Source: Providencia stuartii (GTDB taxonomy: Bacteria > Pseudomonadota > Gammaproteobacteria > Enterobacterales > Enterobacteriaceae). Taken from it: a DNA stretch of 64,000 bases. The DNA lies in contig UGUC01000001.1 of NCBI GenBank assembly GCA_900455155.1, forward strand, positions 496,001 through 560,000, given 5' to 3'. Both the position numbers and the translations under genes were made by a program. The notes below the pieces were generated by a model. It saw only the letters and a program-made list of their open reading frames with translations. It did not search any database and was not told the origin of the DNA. Shown here piece after piece: positions 41,291-51,645 of the stretch (positions are counted from its first letter, which is position 1; every line of letters starts with the position of its first letter).

Positions 41291-42754
41291 ATGCCAGCAA
41301 TCAATCAATCAACATCAAACAAATATGTTTATTTATGGGTCATTGGCTATGCGGTTGCATGGATTCTAGCCAGCTTTCACTTAGATCCTACAGTGCCTTA
41401 TGATACGGTGGAAGCCGTTAACTGGGGGATGAATGGGGAGTGGGGTTCACCAAAAAACCCTTGGTTTGTTGGTGTTCTTATGTGGCCTGCTATTTATTTG
41501 GGTATTTCCTACAGTTTTTACTGGTACTTTATTCATTTTGTCGGGGTTGCCTTTGGTTTATTGGGGGTCTGGAAATTAGCATACCGTTTAACAGCACGTC
41601 GTGACCTAGCTTGGTTTGCGATGTTGATGTTGAATTTATCGGGTGTGATTAATTTTGATATCATTCCTTACAATGATAACTATATTTTAGTGACCTTTTG
41701 GGCTTGGATAATCTACTTTTTCTTACGAGCCGTTTATGAAAATCCGGCTTGGTGGCTGCTTTTTGCTTTATTTGCAGGTTTGGCGACAATGGGGAAATAT
41801 TCAACATTATCGCTGGTAGGATCGGTATTTTTATTAACGTTATTTGTTAAACAAGTTCGCCAAAGTTATCGTTATCCTGTTTTTTATTTAGCGATTGCAC
41901 TTTGGTTTGCGATTGTATTACCTAATTTCTTTTGGTTAATGGCGAGTGATTTTTCTGCCTTTAAATGGGTGGATTCACAGATTGACCCAGGCTTTAATTT
42001 GCATACGACTAAGGCGGCGCTCAGCGTATTTTATCCTTTAATTATTGCCGCCATTATTTTATATAGCTGTGGTGGGAAATTAGGTTGGCCGAAATCGCTA
42101 GCAAATCGTATGGCGAATTTCTTGGTTCTTTTCCCATTAGCGGTGATCTATGGTTGGTTCTCTTTCCATGACGGTGGGCGTATTACCGAATGGTTGCAAC
42201 CCTTTATGGCAGCTTGTGCCCCGCTATTTATTGGCTCTATAACAGTCATGCCGACTAAATCACTCAGAAAACCACTGATTGGTTTAGCCCTTTTCGGTGT
42301 CGTGGTTCTGTTAGGTTATTGTGTTGTGCAAGCGGCTAATATTAAGGGCGCAGGGCAAAAATTTATTGGCGTGAAAACGTTGATCGCGGAGGGTGAAGAT
42401 CGCTGGCATGAACGTTATGGCGTTCCACTAAAATATGTTGGTGGTGAAGATAATTTACATCAATGGTTTATTATCTACGCAAAAGATAGGCCACATGTGA
42501 TCCAGCCTTGGACTCTTGAACATCATATGCCGCCGAATGTGTATAACCGCAAGATTACAGAAGCGGAGATCCGCCAGCATGGTGCGTTGCTGTTAGGTCG
42601 TAAGTATGATGATTGCGCTCATGAGAATTTTGATAAGGTTCGTCAGTACTGGCCACAATTTACGATTGAGAAAGAAGAGGTTATCTATCGTTCAGAGCCG
42701 GATGCTGAGCCAGAAACCATGTGTTTTGGGTTTATTGCGCCAGAGAAATTATAG
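41291..42754 (+). CDS. GT39/ArnT-like membrane glycosyltransferase
   Basis: A 487-residue integral membrane protein with about eleven hydrophobic segments and a C-terminal periplasmic part. The first periplasmic loop has PTVPYDTVEAVNWG with an acidic residue typical of GT-C enzymes of the PMT_2/ArnT class. These use polyprenyl-phosphate sugars on the periplasmic face; relatives such as Rgt proteins add galacturonic acid to the LPS core. Lying between waaA and waaC, beside core genes, it probably modifies the inner core or lipid A. With UDP-GalA enzymes nearby, GalA is a reasonable guess. It is not ArnT itself by length (about 550). Confidence 0.72.
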   Translation: MPAINQSTSNKYVYLWVIGYAVAWILASFHLDPTVPYDTVEAVNWGMNGEWGSPKNPWFVGVLMWPAIYLGISYSFYWYFIHFVGVAFGLLGVWKLAYRLTARRDLAWFAMLMLNLSGVINFDIIPYNDNYILVTFWAWIIYFFLRAVYENPAWWLLFALFAGLATMGKYSTLSLVGSVFLLTLFVKQVRQSYRYPVFYLAIALWFAIVLPNFFWLMASDFSAFKWVDSQIDPGFNLHTTKAALSVFYPLIIAAIILYSCGGKLGWPKSLANRMANFLVLFPLAVIYGWFSFHDGGRITEWLQPFMAACAPLFIGSITVMPTKSLRKPLIGLALFGVVVLLGYCVVQAANIKGAGQKFIGVKTLIAEGEDRWHERYGVPLKYVGGEDNLHQWFIIYAKDRPHVIQPWTLEHHMPPNVYNRKITEAEIRQHGALLLGRKYDDCAHENFDKVRQYWPQFTIEKEEVIYRSEPDAEPETMCFGFIAPEKL

Positions 42755-42765
42755 GTAAGAATATT

Positions 42766-42791
42766 AAAACGGCTAATGTTTTAGCCGTTTT
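42766..42791. terminator. Bidirectional terminator
   Basis: AAAACGGCTAA and TTAGCCGTTTT form a perfect eleven-base stem with a four-base loop, between the convergent GT39-type gene and waaC. It has T or A residues at both ends. Confidence 0.9.
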
Positions 42792-42807
42792 AATTCGTAT
42801 AGATTAA

Positions 42808-43771
42808 TTATAAGTGCTCTTTTAATTGGCTAAAAATTGCCATTGGTTTTATTGAACTCATAGTACCATCCACAGATTTAATTTCATGTTGCTCTAAACC
42901 ATAGCCGCCAATCAGCCCGGGATCTGTTGGGCCAAACAGGGTGAAATTCGGTTTATCTAATGCGGCGGTTAAATGGCTAAGGCCTGTATCAACAGAAACC
43001 ACCGCCTTAGCATTAGCAATTTGTAGAGCAACTTCGGCTAAGGTTAATTTAGGCAAAACTTCGACAAAATCAAACCCATCTGCAAGACGTAATGCCCTTT
43101 GGTGTTCATGCTCTGCGCCCCCATGGCAGTTTTATTTTTAAACCACTGTCGGCCATTAACCCAATCAGTTCTCGCCAGTGCTCTTCAGGCCAGTGTTTAT
43201 CATCACGAGTGGTTGAATGCAAGAACACCACATAGTCATCCTGTGTGACTGTGGGGACATGTAAAAAATGTTGAGCGATGGCATAGTCACCTTGCGCTTT
43301 AGGACTATCGTAGCCAAGACTCGCGGCAAACAGTTGGCGAATACGTTCTACGGCATGCTGTTGCTTACTAATTTGGTATTTATAGTCGTAAAAAAAACTG
43401 GCAATAGGCTCTCGAATACTGTGGCGATCATAGCCATGTTTAGGGCCATCTGCGAGACGCGTGACCAGAAAGGCACTTTTCAATAGGCCTTGAGCATCAA
43501 TAATCGCATCATAGCGGGTTGCAGTCAGTTGCTGGCGAAATGCAGCACGTTCGGCGCGAATGGGGGCAGAAAACCAGTTTTTACGCCAACGGCGGATAGC
43601 AACAGGGATCACTTGATTGACTGCGCTGTGCCATGTGGGGATCTGCGCAAAACCCTCTTCCACAACCCAATCGAATTGGATATGAGGAAAGGCTTGCTGT
43701 GCATCCGTTAGTGCGGGTAGGGAGTGTAACACATCCCCCATCGATGAAGTCTTTACTAGCAGTACGCGCAT
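42808..43771 (-). CDS. waaC: LPS heptosyltransferase I WaaC, frame broken once
   Basis: Transfers the first L-glycero-D-manno-heptose from ADP-heptose to Kdo of the inner core. Repaired, the protein is about 320 residues, starting MRVLLVKTSSMGDVLHSLPALTDA. The C-terminal donor site is VVSVDTGLSHLTAALDKP. The frame breaks at C5 43118-43122. Dropping one base restores KLPWGAEHEHQRAL. The start codon overlaps the waaF stop, consistent with the hldD-waaF-waaC operon. The break is probably a sequencing insertion since deep-rough mutants would be impaired. Confidence 0.95.
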
Positions 43772-44817
43772 CAAGCAACACCTATTTGTAATCGCGCCAG
43801 CGCATCAACCACTAATTGAGGCTGAATATCGATGAGACTTTGATGATAACCGCTTGCCCCATCACCTTTACGAACTTTATGGTAGCCACTAATTAAGCGG
43901 ATAACTTCTGCTTTATTCGATAGTGGAGGCGTAAAATCAGGGCTACTTGGGCCATATAGGGCAACAAGCGGTTTATCCAATGCAGCAGCAACATGCATCA
44001 GTCCTGAATCATTGCTGACAACGGCCTGACAGCTAGCAATTAAATTTACGGCTTGTTCTAAAGACGTTTTACCTGCAAGGTTGCTACAATGCTCATGCGC
44101 ACTGTCCGTTAGGCTTTGGCGAATTTCCTCACCTGCATCATGATCTTTTTGTGAGCCAAATAAGAGAACTTGATAACCTTTTTCGCTGATCAACTGCTCC
44201 GCTAGCGCGGCGTAGTGATAGTGCGGCCAACGTTTAGCCGGACCAAATTCTGCACCAGGGCAGAAGCCAATAATTGGGCGTGTGGTATTGATATTAAACG
44301 CTTTAATAGCCTCAGTGACTTCTTGTTCATTAACAGCCAGTTTAGGCCATAAGATAGGCTCTGGAATATCTGCTGCGCTGTGAATGTTTTGCTTATCATA
44401 AGCTAATGCAACATAGCGCTGCACCATCAACGGAAAAGCGGCTTTATCTAATGTACGGAGGTCATTAAGTAGTCCATAACGCATCTCACCGCGCCAACCC
44501 GTTCGTTTGGCAATTTTGGCAAAGAAGGGCACCAAAGCAGATTTAAATGAGTTCGGAAGAACAATGGCTTGGTCATAACCATTTTGGCGTAAGCTAAGGC
44601 CAAGTTTACGGCGCTCACCAATCGCGAGCGCACCATGGCCTAATGGCATTGGGATGGCGGCATTGACTTCGGGCATTTTCGCCAATAGAGGGCGGCACCA
44701 TTGAGGTGCCATCACATCAATTTGTGCTTGGGGATATTGAGCCTTTAGCGTGCGATATAGGCTCTGTGACATCATCATATCCCCTACCCATGAGGGGCCG
44801 ATCACCAATATTTTCAT
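43771..44817 (-). CDS. waaF: LPS heptosyltransferase II WaaF
   Basis: Adds the second heptose to the inner core. It is 348 residues, GT9 family, starting MKILVIGPSWVGDMMMSQSLY. The central segment IGFCPGAEFGPAKRWP and the C-terminal VVSNDSGLMHVAAALDKPLVALYGPSSPDFTPP are characteristic. It lies nine bases after hldD and overlaps waaC. It is intact. Confidence 0.97.
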   Translation of the reverse strand: MKILVIGPSWVGDMMMSQSLYRTLKAQYPQAQIDVMAPQWCRPLLAKMPEVNAAIPMPLGHGALAIGERRKLGLSLRQNGYDQAIVLPNSFKSALVPFFAKIAKRTGWRGEMRYGLLNDLRTLDKAAFPLMVQRYVALAYDKQNIHSAADIPEPILWPKLAVNEQEVTEAIKAFNINTTRPIIGFCPGAEFGPAKRWPHYHYAALAEQLISEKGYQVLLFGSQKDHDAGEEIRQSLTDSAHEHCSNLAGKTSLEQAVNLIASCQAVVSNDSGLMHVAAALDKPLVALYGPSSPDFTPPLSNKAEVIRLISGYHKVRKGDGASGYHQSLIDIQPQLVVDALARLQIGVA

Positions 44818-44826
44818 AAAGTTGTA

Positions 44827-45765
44827 TTAATCTTCTTTATTCAGCCATTGCATATATTCAGCTACGCCTTCGGCAACTGTTTTAAAAGGTGCCTTATAGC
44901 CAGCCGTACGTAATTTTGTCATGTCTGCTTGTGTGAAGCTTTGATAGCGCCCTTTTAGTTTCTCAGGGAATTCAATGTATTCAACAGAAACATTTTTATC
45001 ACTGTGGAATTGTGTCACTGCATCGGCGACGGCTTGGAATGACTCGGCACGGCCTGTACCACAGTTAAAGATCCCTGAAATATTGTTCTGCCAGAACCAT
45101 AAATTGACTGCGGCAACATCGCCGACATAAATAAAGTCACGGCGGAAGTTTTCACTACCTTCAAATAGCTTGGGTTGTTGGCCTTCATTAATTTGCTTAT
45201 TCAGATGGTAAGCGACACTTGCCATGCTGCCTTTATGACCCTCACGAGGACCATATACGTTGAAGTAACGGAAACCACAAATTTGCGACTGTGCTTCTGG
45301 CAAAATTTCGCGAACGTACTGGTCAAAGAGGAATTTCGAATAGCCATACACGTTGAGTGGCTTTTCGAACTGGCGATCTTCAATAAAATTATCACTACGA
45401 CCACCGTATGTTGCCGCTGAAGAGGCGTAGAGGAATGGGATTTCGCGCTCTAAGCAAAAATGCAGTAACTCTTTCGAGTACTGATAGTTATTATCCATCA
45501 TATACTTGCCATCCCATTCAGTTGTGGATGAGCAAGCACCTTCATGGAATACCGCATCGACATCACCAAAATCATCACCGGCGATAATACTCGCAATAAA
45601 ATCTTCTTTATCAATGTAATCAGCAATATCGAGGTCAACAAGGTTGGCAAACTTAGTACCGTCTTTCAGATTATCGACAACGAGAATATCTGTACGACCA
45701 GCATCATTTAATGCTTTGACAATGTTGCTACCAATAAAACCAGCTCCGCCAGTGACAATGATCAT
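44827..45765 (-). CDS. hldD: ADP-L-glycero-D-manno-heptose 6-epimerase
   Basis: Epimerises ADP-D,D-heptose to the L,D form used by WaaC and WaaF. It is 312 residues, an extended SDR with [16 protein letters not shown] at the N-terminus, the YGYSKFLFD catalytic YxxxK and [19 protein letters not shown]. It is the first gene of the leftward hldD-waaF-waaC operon and is divergent from kbl. Confidence 0.98.
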   Translation of the reverse strand: MIIVTGGAGFIGSNIVKALNDAGRTDILVVDNLKDGTKFANLVDLDIADYIDKEDFIASIIAGDDFGDVDAVFHEGACSSTTEWDGKYMMDNNYQYSKELLHFCLEREIPFLYASSAATYGGRSDNFIEDRQFEKPLNVYGYSKFLFDQYVREILPEAQSQICGFRYFNVYGPREGHKGSMASVAYHLNKQINEGQQPKLFEGSENFRRDFIYVGDVAAVNLWFWQNNISGIFNCGTGRAESFQAVADAVTQFHSDKNVSVEYIEFPEKLKGRYQSFTQADMTKLRTAGYKAPFKTVAEGVAEYMQWLNKED

Positions 45766-45996
45766 CGGGCATACCTCAAATGGGTTAAGAACAAAAAGGA
45801 TACGAATTGTTTTTCATAATAGCATTTCTGCGCGCTGACGACACCATAACTGGCAGACAAACATTCTAGAGGCTACATTTTTATAGGGGAATGATCGTGA
45901 TCTTGGCTGCAAACTTAATTTATTTATGCTGCATCAGTCGATAGTTTTAGTATCTATTATTAAACTCTAAAAATCGTCACATAACAGGAATAAATC

Positions 45997-47193
45997 ATGT
46001 CAGAACTATTTTATCAGCAGATTAAAGAGCAGTTAGCCCAAACAGAGGCTGCTGGTTTGTTTAAGCATGAGCGGATAATTACTTCCTCGCAAGATGCAGA
46101 TATTGAAATTGTTGGTAATAAGCGAGTTGTTAATTTTTGTGCCAACAATTACTTGGGATTAGCAAATCACCCAGATTTGATTGAAGCCGCGAAGCAGGGT
46201 ATGGATAGTCACGGTTTTGGTATGGCTTCTGTCCGTTTTATTTGTGGAACACAAGATAGCCATAAACAACTCGAAAAGAAATTGGCTGATTTTTTAGGTA
46301 TGGAGGACGCCATACTCTATTCCTCTTGTTTTGATGCGAATGGGGGATTATTTGAAACCTTGCTAGGCCCCGAAGACGCGGTCATTTCAGATGCGTTAAA
46401 CCATGCTTCCATCATCGATGGAATACGCCTTTGTAAAGCTAAACGGTATCGTTATGCAAATAATGATATGGCAGAACTTAGGGCTTGTCTTGAAGAGGCT
46501 AAAGCCGCAGGTGCACGCCACATTTTGATTGCGACGGATGGTGTCTTCTCAATGGATGGTGTTATTGCCAATTTGAAAGCGGTTTGTGACCTAGCAGATG
46601 AATTCCAAGCATTAGTGATGGTTGATGATTCTCATGCGGTTGGTTTTGTTGGTAAAAATGGCCGCGGCACCCATGAATATTGTGATGTGATGGGGCGAGT
46701 AGACATTATTACAGGAACACTGGGTAAAGCGCTTGGTGGGGCTTCAGGCGGTTATACGGCGGCAAAAAAAGAAGTCGTCGAGTGGTTACGTCAACGCTCT
46801 CGTCCTTACTTATTTTCCAACTCATTAGCCCCCGCTATCGTTGCGGCCTCGATTAAAGTCATCGATATGATGAGTGAGGGGGATGCGCTACGTGAGCGGT
46901 TATGGCGTAATGCCGCGCTATTTCGTGAAAAGATGTCTGCGGCAGGCTTCACTCTCGCTGGCGCCGATCATGCCATTATTCCCGTTATGTTAGGGGATGC
47001 GGCGCTTGCTCAAGTTTTTGCAAATGAATTACTAGAAGAAGGTATTTATGTAACGGGTTTCTTCTACCCTGTTGTTCCTCAAGGACAAGCGCGTATTCGT
47101 ACACAAATGTCGGCGGCACATACGGAAGAAGATATTTTACGCGTTGTAGACGCATTCACCCGCATAGGCAAAAAACTGAAAGTCATTTCCTAA
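45997..47193 (+). CDS. kbl: 2-amino-3-ketobutyrate coenzyme A ligase (glycine C-acetyltransferase)
   Basis: A PLP enzyme that converts 2-amino-3-oxobutyrate and CoA to glycine and acetyl-CoA in threonine breakdown. It is 398 residues, the E. coli length. The PLP lysine is in [16 protein letters not shown], and [19 protein letters not shown] holds the cofactor Asp. AGGAAT precedes the ATG. It forms an operon with tdh 23 bases downstream. Confidence 0.98.
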   Translation: MSELFYQQIKEQLAQTEAAGLFKHERIITSSQDADIEIVGNKRVVNFCANNYLGLANHPDLIEAAKQGMDSHGFGMASVRFICGTQDSHKQLEKKLADFLGMEDAILYSSCFDANGGLFETLLGPEDAVISDALNHASIIDGIRLCKAKRYRYANNDMAELRACLEEAKAAGARHILIATDGVFSMDGVIANLKAVCDLADEFQALVMVDDSHAVGFVGKNGRGTHEYCDVMGRVDIITGTLGKALGGASGGYTAAKKEVVEWLRQRSRPYLFSNSLAPAIVAASIKVIDMMSEGDALRERLWRNAALFREKMSAAGFTLAGADHAIIPVMLGDAALAQVFANELLEEGIYVTGFFYPVVPQGQARIRTQMSAAHTEEDILRVVDAFTRIGKKLKVIS

Positions 47194-47216
47194 TGATAAT
47201 AATATAAGGCCGTTCT

Positions 47217-48242
47217 ATGAAAGCACTGTCTAAATTAAAAGCAGAACCAGGTATATGGATGACAGAAGTTCCAAAACCGGAACTAGGGCACAATGATGTG
47301 ATGATAAAAATCCGTAAAACTGCCATTTGTGGTACGGATGTTCATATCTATAACTGGGATGAATGGTCACAAAAAACCATTCCTGTTCCAATGGTTGTGG
47401 GCCATGAATATATTGGGGAAATTGTTGAGATAGGACAGGAAGTCAAAGGCTTTAAAATCGGTGATCGTGTTTCCGGTGAGGGGCATATTACATGCGGTCA
47501 CTGTCGCAACTGTCGTGGGGGGCGCACGCATTTATGCCGTAACACGATTGGCGTGGGGGTAAATCGCCCCGGCTGTTTTGCACAATACCTTGTGTTGCCT
47601 GCATTTAATGCGTTTAAAATCCCCGATAATATTCCAGATGAAATTGCTGCTATCTTTGACCCATTTGGTAACGCGGTTCATACTGCGCTCTCTTTTGATC
47701 TTGTTGGTGAAGATGTTTTAGTTTCAGGAGCAGGGCCTATCGGTATTATGGCTGCCGCGGTGTGCCGACATGTGGGGGCTCGTCACGTTGTTATCACTGA
47801 TATCAATGACTATCGATTAGAGCTAGCCAAAAAAATGGGTGTCACTCGTGCGGTGAATGTGGGGCGTGAAAATCTAAAAGATGTGATGAAAGAGCTTGGC
47901 ATGCAAGAAGGCTTTGATGTGGCTTTAGAGGTATCTGGCTCGCCTGCGGCTTTTCACTCTATGCTAGACACGATGAACCACGGCGGTCGCATTGCTTTAC
48001 TGGGGATCCCATCTTCAGAAATGGCGATTGATTGGAGTAAAGTGATCTTTAAAGGCCTATTTATCAAAGGTATTTATGGCCGAGAGATGTTTGAAACTTG
48101 GTATAAAATGGCGACTTTGATCCAATCTGGGTTAGATCTTTCACCAATAATCACCCATCAATTTTCTATCGATGATTTCCAAAAGGGCTTTGACGTGATG
48201 CGTTCAGGGCAGTCAGGAAAAGTGATACTAAATTGGGATTAG
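47217..48242 (+). CDS. tdh: L-threonine 3-dehydrogenase
   Basis: Oxidises threonine to 2-amino-3-oxobutyrate, the substrate of Kbl. It is 341 residues, a zinc medium-chain dehydrogenase. The catalytic zinc site reads [13 protein letters not shown] and GHEYIGE, and the structural zinc cysteines are in [15 protein letters not shown]. The NAD-binding loop is [11 protein letters not shown]. It is intact and ends before a hairpin shared with yibQ. Confidence 0.98.
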   Translation: MKALSKLKAEPGIWMTEVPKPELGHNDVMIKIRKTAICGTDVHIYNWDEWSQKTIPVPMVVGHEYIGEIVEIGQEVKGFKIGDRVSGEGHITCGHCRNCRGGRTHLCRNTIGVGVNRPGCFAQYLVLPAFNAFKIPDNIPDEIAAIFDPFGNAVHTALSFDLVGEDVLVSGAGPIGIMAAAVCRHVGARHVVITDINDYRLELAKKMGVTRAVNVGRENLKDVMKELGMQEGFDVALEVSGSPAAFHSMLDTMNHGGRIALLGIPSSEMAIDWSKVIFKGLFIKGIYGREMFETWYKMATLIQSGLDLSPIITHQFSIDDFQKGFDVMRSGQSGKVILNWD

Positions 48243-48251
48243 TCGGTAGTA

Positions 48252-48283
48252 TTCCAGTTGCCGAATTTGTGCGGCAACTGGAA
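48252..48283. terminator. Hairpin between tdh and yibQ
   Basis: TTCCAGTTGCCG and CGGCAACTGGAA form a perfect twelve-base stem with an eight-base loop, placed between convergent genes. T tracts are short, so efficiency is uncertain. Confidence 0.7.
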
Positions 48284-48317
48284 AACAGTGTTAGGGTTTT
48301 TGTTGTGTAAAGAACGG

Positions 48318-49277
48318 CTATTTTTGGGCAGATAATAGCGGCCGTAGCGTCTTATCTTGATAAATTGATTCAACCACAAACATCAGAAAATCAATCCCTT
48401 CTAGCGACGTATTTTCTGGCACTGTAAACTCACATACCCCGAGCCTAACTGGCTCCAGCGCCGTATCTTTAGGGTTGACTGTAGAAGGCGTGGGCTGTTT
48501 GTTCGGCGTTTCAGGCTGCATTTTTAATGGTTTTTGGTCTGTGGGTTGCGAATTTCCTTGTAATAAGGCGCTTACCGAGACAAGTTCTATATCTGCAGGG
48601 AGTTGCGGCAAGTATTTCTGCAAAGCACGAACGGTCGAAGGGTGTGGATGACCTATCGCAATCGCATTGCCATGTTTACGTGCATAGGCGACCGCTTTAT
48701 TAAGTTGAACGCGAGTTTCTTCCTCTGATTGATGGTTATCAAGGAAGATATGGCGGCGTACAACGGGAACACCAAATTCATTTGCGGCTTTTACGGCCTG
48801 CGTATTTCCGATGGTCACGCTATCTAAAAAGAAAAAGTTCGCCTTAGACAGTGAGTTCATGACATGGCGCATACCTGAAAGACTAGAGGTCATTTCACTG
48901 CCCATATGATTATTCATGCCCTTGGCATAAGGTACTTGGCTAATGGCTCGTTTGATAATACGGTCAATTTCTTCGGCGCTCATGGTTGGTGAAAGGGTGT
49001 TTTTTTCGAGTGGTTGCTTGCTAAGGGGTTTCATCGGCATGTGAATGATAACCTCTCGCCCTTGCTGATGGGCTTTATTGGCAACAAGCTGACCATGAGG
49101 TGAATCAGGCAAGATAGCAATCGTGATTGGCGTCGGCAGCGCCAATATTTGGTTATCTTCTTTCGTGCGATAGCCAAAGTCATCAATGACTATCGCTAAT
49201 TTTGCTGCACTAGCCTGAAGGCTCATCATCAAAAGAGATAAACCGATGAGTCGCATAAAAGGCCGGCGTTTTGACAT
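48318..49277 (-). CDS. yibQ: Divergent polysaccharide deacetylase family protein YibQ
   Basis: A 319-residue exported protein with an N-terminal signal peptide (LIGLSLLMMSLQASAAK). The catalytic-fold domain starts LAIVIDDFGYRTKEDNQIL and contains MNNHMGSEMTSS and AIAIGHPHPSTV, the divergent polysaccharide deacetylase pattern. The C-terminus after residue 240 is a Pro/Gln/Lys-rich linker and a short extra region longer than in typical family members. It is 26 bases downstream of envC in the same direction, so it probably shares a role in envelope maintenance. Enzyme activity is not established. Confidence 0.9.
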   Translation of the reverse strand: MSKRRPFMRLIGLSLLMMSLQASAAKLAIVIDDFGYRTKEDNQILALPTPITIAILPDSPHGQLVANKAHQQGREVIIHMPMKPLSKQPLEKNTLSPTMSAEEIDRIIKRAISQVPYAKGMNNHMGSEMTSSLSGMRHVMNSLSKANFFFLDSVTIGNTQAVKAANEFGVPVVRRHIFLDNHQSEEETRVQLNKAVAYARKHGNAIAIGHPHPSTVRALQKYLPQLPADIELVSVSALLQGNSQPTDQKPLKMQPETPNKQPTPSTVNPKDTALEPVRLGVCEFTVPENTSLEGIDFLMFVVESIYQDKTLRPLLSAQK

Positions 49278-49303
49278 AATTATATTCCTAACTATTTATT
49301 TGG

Positions 49304-50596
49304 CTATCTACCTAGCCAAGGGCGAGGGTTGACCGTTTTACCCTGCCGACGAATTTCGAAGTACAGTGCTGGTCGCTCTTGCCCACCACTACTTCCCACA
49401 AGGGCGATAGGTTGCCCAGCGCGAACTTCTTGCCCAACATTGACGAGAGCACTTTGGTTATAGCCATATAAGCTCATATCGCCTTTACCATGTTCAACCA
49501 CGACGACGAGGCCATAACCTTGTAGCCAGTCAGCAAGTAGTACACGGCCATCGGCAATGGCTTTGACTTGTGTGCCTTCGTTAGCGCCGATAACCATACC
49601 TTTCCAGCGTAGCTCACCTGAAATTGCCTCGCCATAATTGTGCAGAGTCTGTCCGCGAACTGGCCATAGTGCTTGCCCCGCAGGGCGGCCTAAGCCGCCG
49701 GTACGAGACATGAGTGAACGCTCACTCTCTGAAGGTTTATAAGTCGAGCCTTTTTGTTTGGCTTTACGCTCTTTTTCAGCCACCTCAGCACGAATACGAG
49801 CGGCTTCACGCGCTTCACGCTCCGCTCTGGCTTTCGCCTCACGTTCAGCACGCGCGATCTTATCTCGCAACCTAGATTCATTTTGTTTCATGATGGCAAG
49901 ATTTTTTTGATCTTCTTTAAGCGTACTTTCAAGGGCCGCAAGAGTTTGCTTACGTGCTGCCTGAGCCTTATCGAGTTTACGTTTTTCTTGCTGTTGGCGA
50001 GCTAAAGCTGTTTTTTGTTCCGCTTGTTTTTGCTGCTCAAGCTGTTTTTGCTGATTTAGCTCAAGGGTGGTGGCCTCAAGCTGTTTAATATTTTTTTCGC
50101 GCGCTTGATTGAGGTAGCTGTAATAGGCGAGGATACGCTCTTCCCGTTGGCCTTCTTCACCTTTTAAAAACAGTGATAGACCTTGGTGCTTACCTAATCG
50201 GAAGGCGGCGTCAAGTTGCTCGGCAAGTAACTTTTCGTGCTCGGCTTTTTGCTTTTGCAATCGGTTAATATTGCTGTTTAATGAGGAAATCTCTTTATCT
50301 AATTGCTTAAGTTGAGATTGTGTCTCATGTAGCTCACGCCCTGCCGCAGAAATGTTTTTCTCTTGCTGTTGGAGTTGATTCAGCAATGATGCCCGTTTGG
50401 CTTGCTGGTTTTTGACGCTTTTTTCTTTTTCAGCGATATTTTGCAGCAAATTTTGGAGCTGATCTTTATTTTCGGTGATCTGATTGGCCGCCAATACCTG
50501 ATTAGGCACCAGAGAGATTAATCCACAAACGAACAGGGTTGAAGCAATAGCCTGACGAATAGCTGCTCTTTTCATCCGGTTATGTGTATTGGCCAT
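49304..50596 (-). CDS. envC: Murein hydrolase activator EnvC
   Basis: A periplasmic activator of AmiA and AmiB amidases at the division septum, recruited by FtsEX. It is 430 residues (419 in E. coli). A signal peptide ending near VLAANQ is followed by a long coiled coil rich in Gln, Lys, Glu and Ala (residues about 45-285). The C-terminal degenerate LytM domain (WPVRGQTLHNYGEA and ALYFEIRRQGKTVNPRPWL) lacks the full zinc ligand set, consistent with a non-catalytic activator. It is upstream of yibQ in one operon. The neighbour gpmI of E. coli is absent here. Confidence 0.95.
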   Translation of the reverse strand: MANTHNRMKRAAIRQAIASTLFVCGLISLVPNQVLAANQITENKDQLQNLLQNIAEKEKSVKNQQAKRASLLNQLQQQEKNISAAGRELHETQSQLKQLDKEISSLNSNINRLQKQKAEHEKLLAEQLDAAFRLGKHQGLSLFLKGEEGQREERILAYYSYLNQAREKNIKQLEATTLELNQQKQLEQQKQAEQKTALARQQQEKRKLDKAQAARKQTLAALESTLKEDQKNLAIMKQNESRLRDKIARAEREAKARAEREAREAARIRAEVAEKERKAKQKGSTYKPSESERSLMSRTGGLGRPAGQALWPVRGQTLHNYGEAISGELRWKGMVIGANEGTQVKAIADGRVLLADWLQGYGLVVVVEHGKGDMSLYGYNQSALVNVGQEVRAGQPIALVGSSGGQERPALYFEIRRQGKTVNPRPWLGR

Positions 50597-51094
50597 TCTG
50601 ATAGAAAACCTCGAATAAATGCGATAGCTGATTATTTCATCTGATAGCGTGAGTTACCAGCACCCTATTCTGAATATTGCAACAAATCGCGCCGAACCAA
50701 ACGCGTTTTATGACCTGATGAAAACTAAATTATCTTGTAATAATTAGCATATCATCATTTGTCATCCTATTGATTGTATAGTGTATCGCGCCATTTTGTA
50801 GCATTAAATCAAATATTTTCAGTGCTCGTTAGTGCCTCAGTGTCTTTTTTCACCACACAGAATGCTTGATTTTAACAGTGCAATTTTTTGTCACGCTTTG
50901 TGCTTATGGTAAAATGGTTCGTCTATATTGATAAATAAACGCTATTTTGTTGGGATTAGAGACCATTTCTGCGGAGTGTTTCGCAAAAAAAACAATGTAG
51001 TTTGCGCTAACTGGCTGTAATTAGCTCAACACAAAGGTATACTCTGAACCCTTTGGTATTCGTTTTTAACTAACGGGAGTGATTGCCCCCCATG
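50597..51094. promoter_or_regulatory. envC-yibN divergent intergenic region with a probable promoter
   Basis: 498 bases hold no gene. TTGTCA and TAAAAT with a 16-base gap, read on the plus strand around 50890-50920, fit a sigma-70 promoter for yibN. In E. coli gpmI occupies this interval, and I see no remnant of it. Confidence 0.45.
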
Positions 51095-51529
51095 ATGCAA
51101 GAAATCATGCAATTCGTCAGCCGGAACATGTTATTGAGTCTGGTTTGGATCGCACTATTTGTCGCGGTGGTCGTAATGACCTTTAAAGGTTTGTTCTCTA
51201 AATCAAAAGTGATCACTCGCGCGCAGGCGATTGCTCTGATTAATAAAGAAGAGGCAGTCGTTGTGGATTTACGTACTCGTGACGACTTCCGCAAAGGGCA
51301 CATTATTGATTCTATCAACTTAACGCCATCTGAAATTAAAGACAATAATTTAGGTGAGCTAGATAAACACAAACAGAAACCCGTTATTGTGGTCTCTGCA
51401 AGTGGTATGGAATCAGGTAAACCGGCTGAGCACCTCGTCCAGCACGGTTTTGAAAAAGTCTTTATCTTAAAAGAAGGGATTGCTGGCTGGTCAGGTGAAA
51501 ACCTGCCGTTGGCTCGTGGTAAGAAATAA
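51095..51529 (+). CDS. yibN: Membrane-anchored rhodanese-like protein YibN
   Basis: A 144-residue protein with one N-terminal transmembrane helix ([17 protein letters not shown]) and a cytoplasmic rhodanese-like domain ([23 protein letters not shown]). The active-site loop reads [16 protein letters not shown]: the catalytic Cys of the CxxGxR-type loop is replaced by Ser, so sulfur transfer is unlikely. The start MQEIMQFV matches E. coli YibN, though an ATG one codon earlier is possible. In E. coli grxC lies between yibN and secB, but here only 116 bases separate them. Confidence 0.93.
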   Translation: MQEIMQFVSRNMLLSLVWIALFVAVVVMTFKGLFSKSKVITRAQAIALINKEEAVVVDLRTRDDFRKGHIIDSINLTPSEIKDNNLGELDKHKQKPVIVVSASGMESGKPAEHLVQHGFEKVFILKEGIAGWSGENLPLARGKK

Positions 51530-51645
51530 TTTATCCGGCGTGTAAATTGTCATATATCCAATGATGCTCATTTGAGACAGGTTAGTTTGAACATCGGCGG
51601 GTCTATACAGTCAAATTCATATGGAAGTTAAAAGGTATTAAAACT

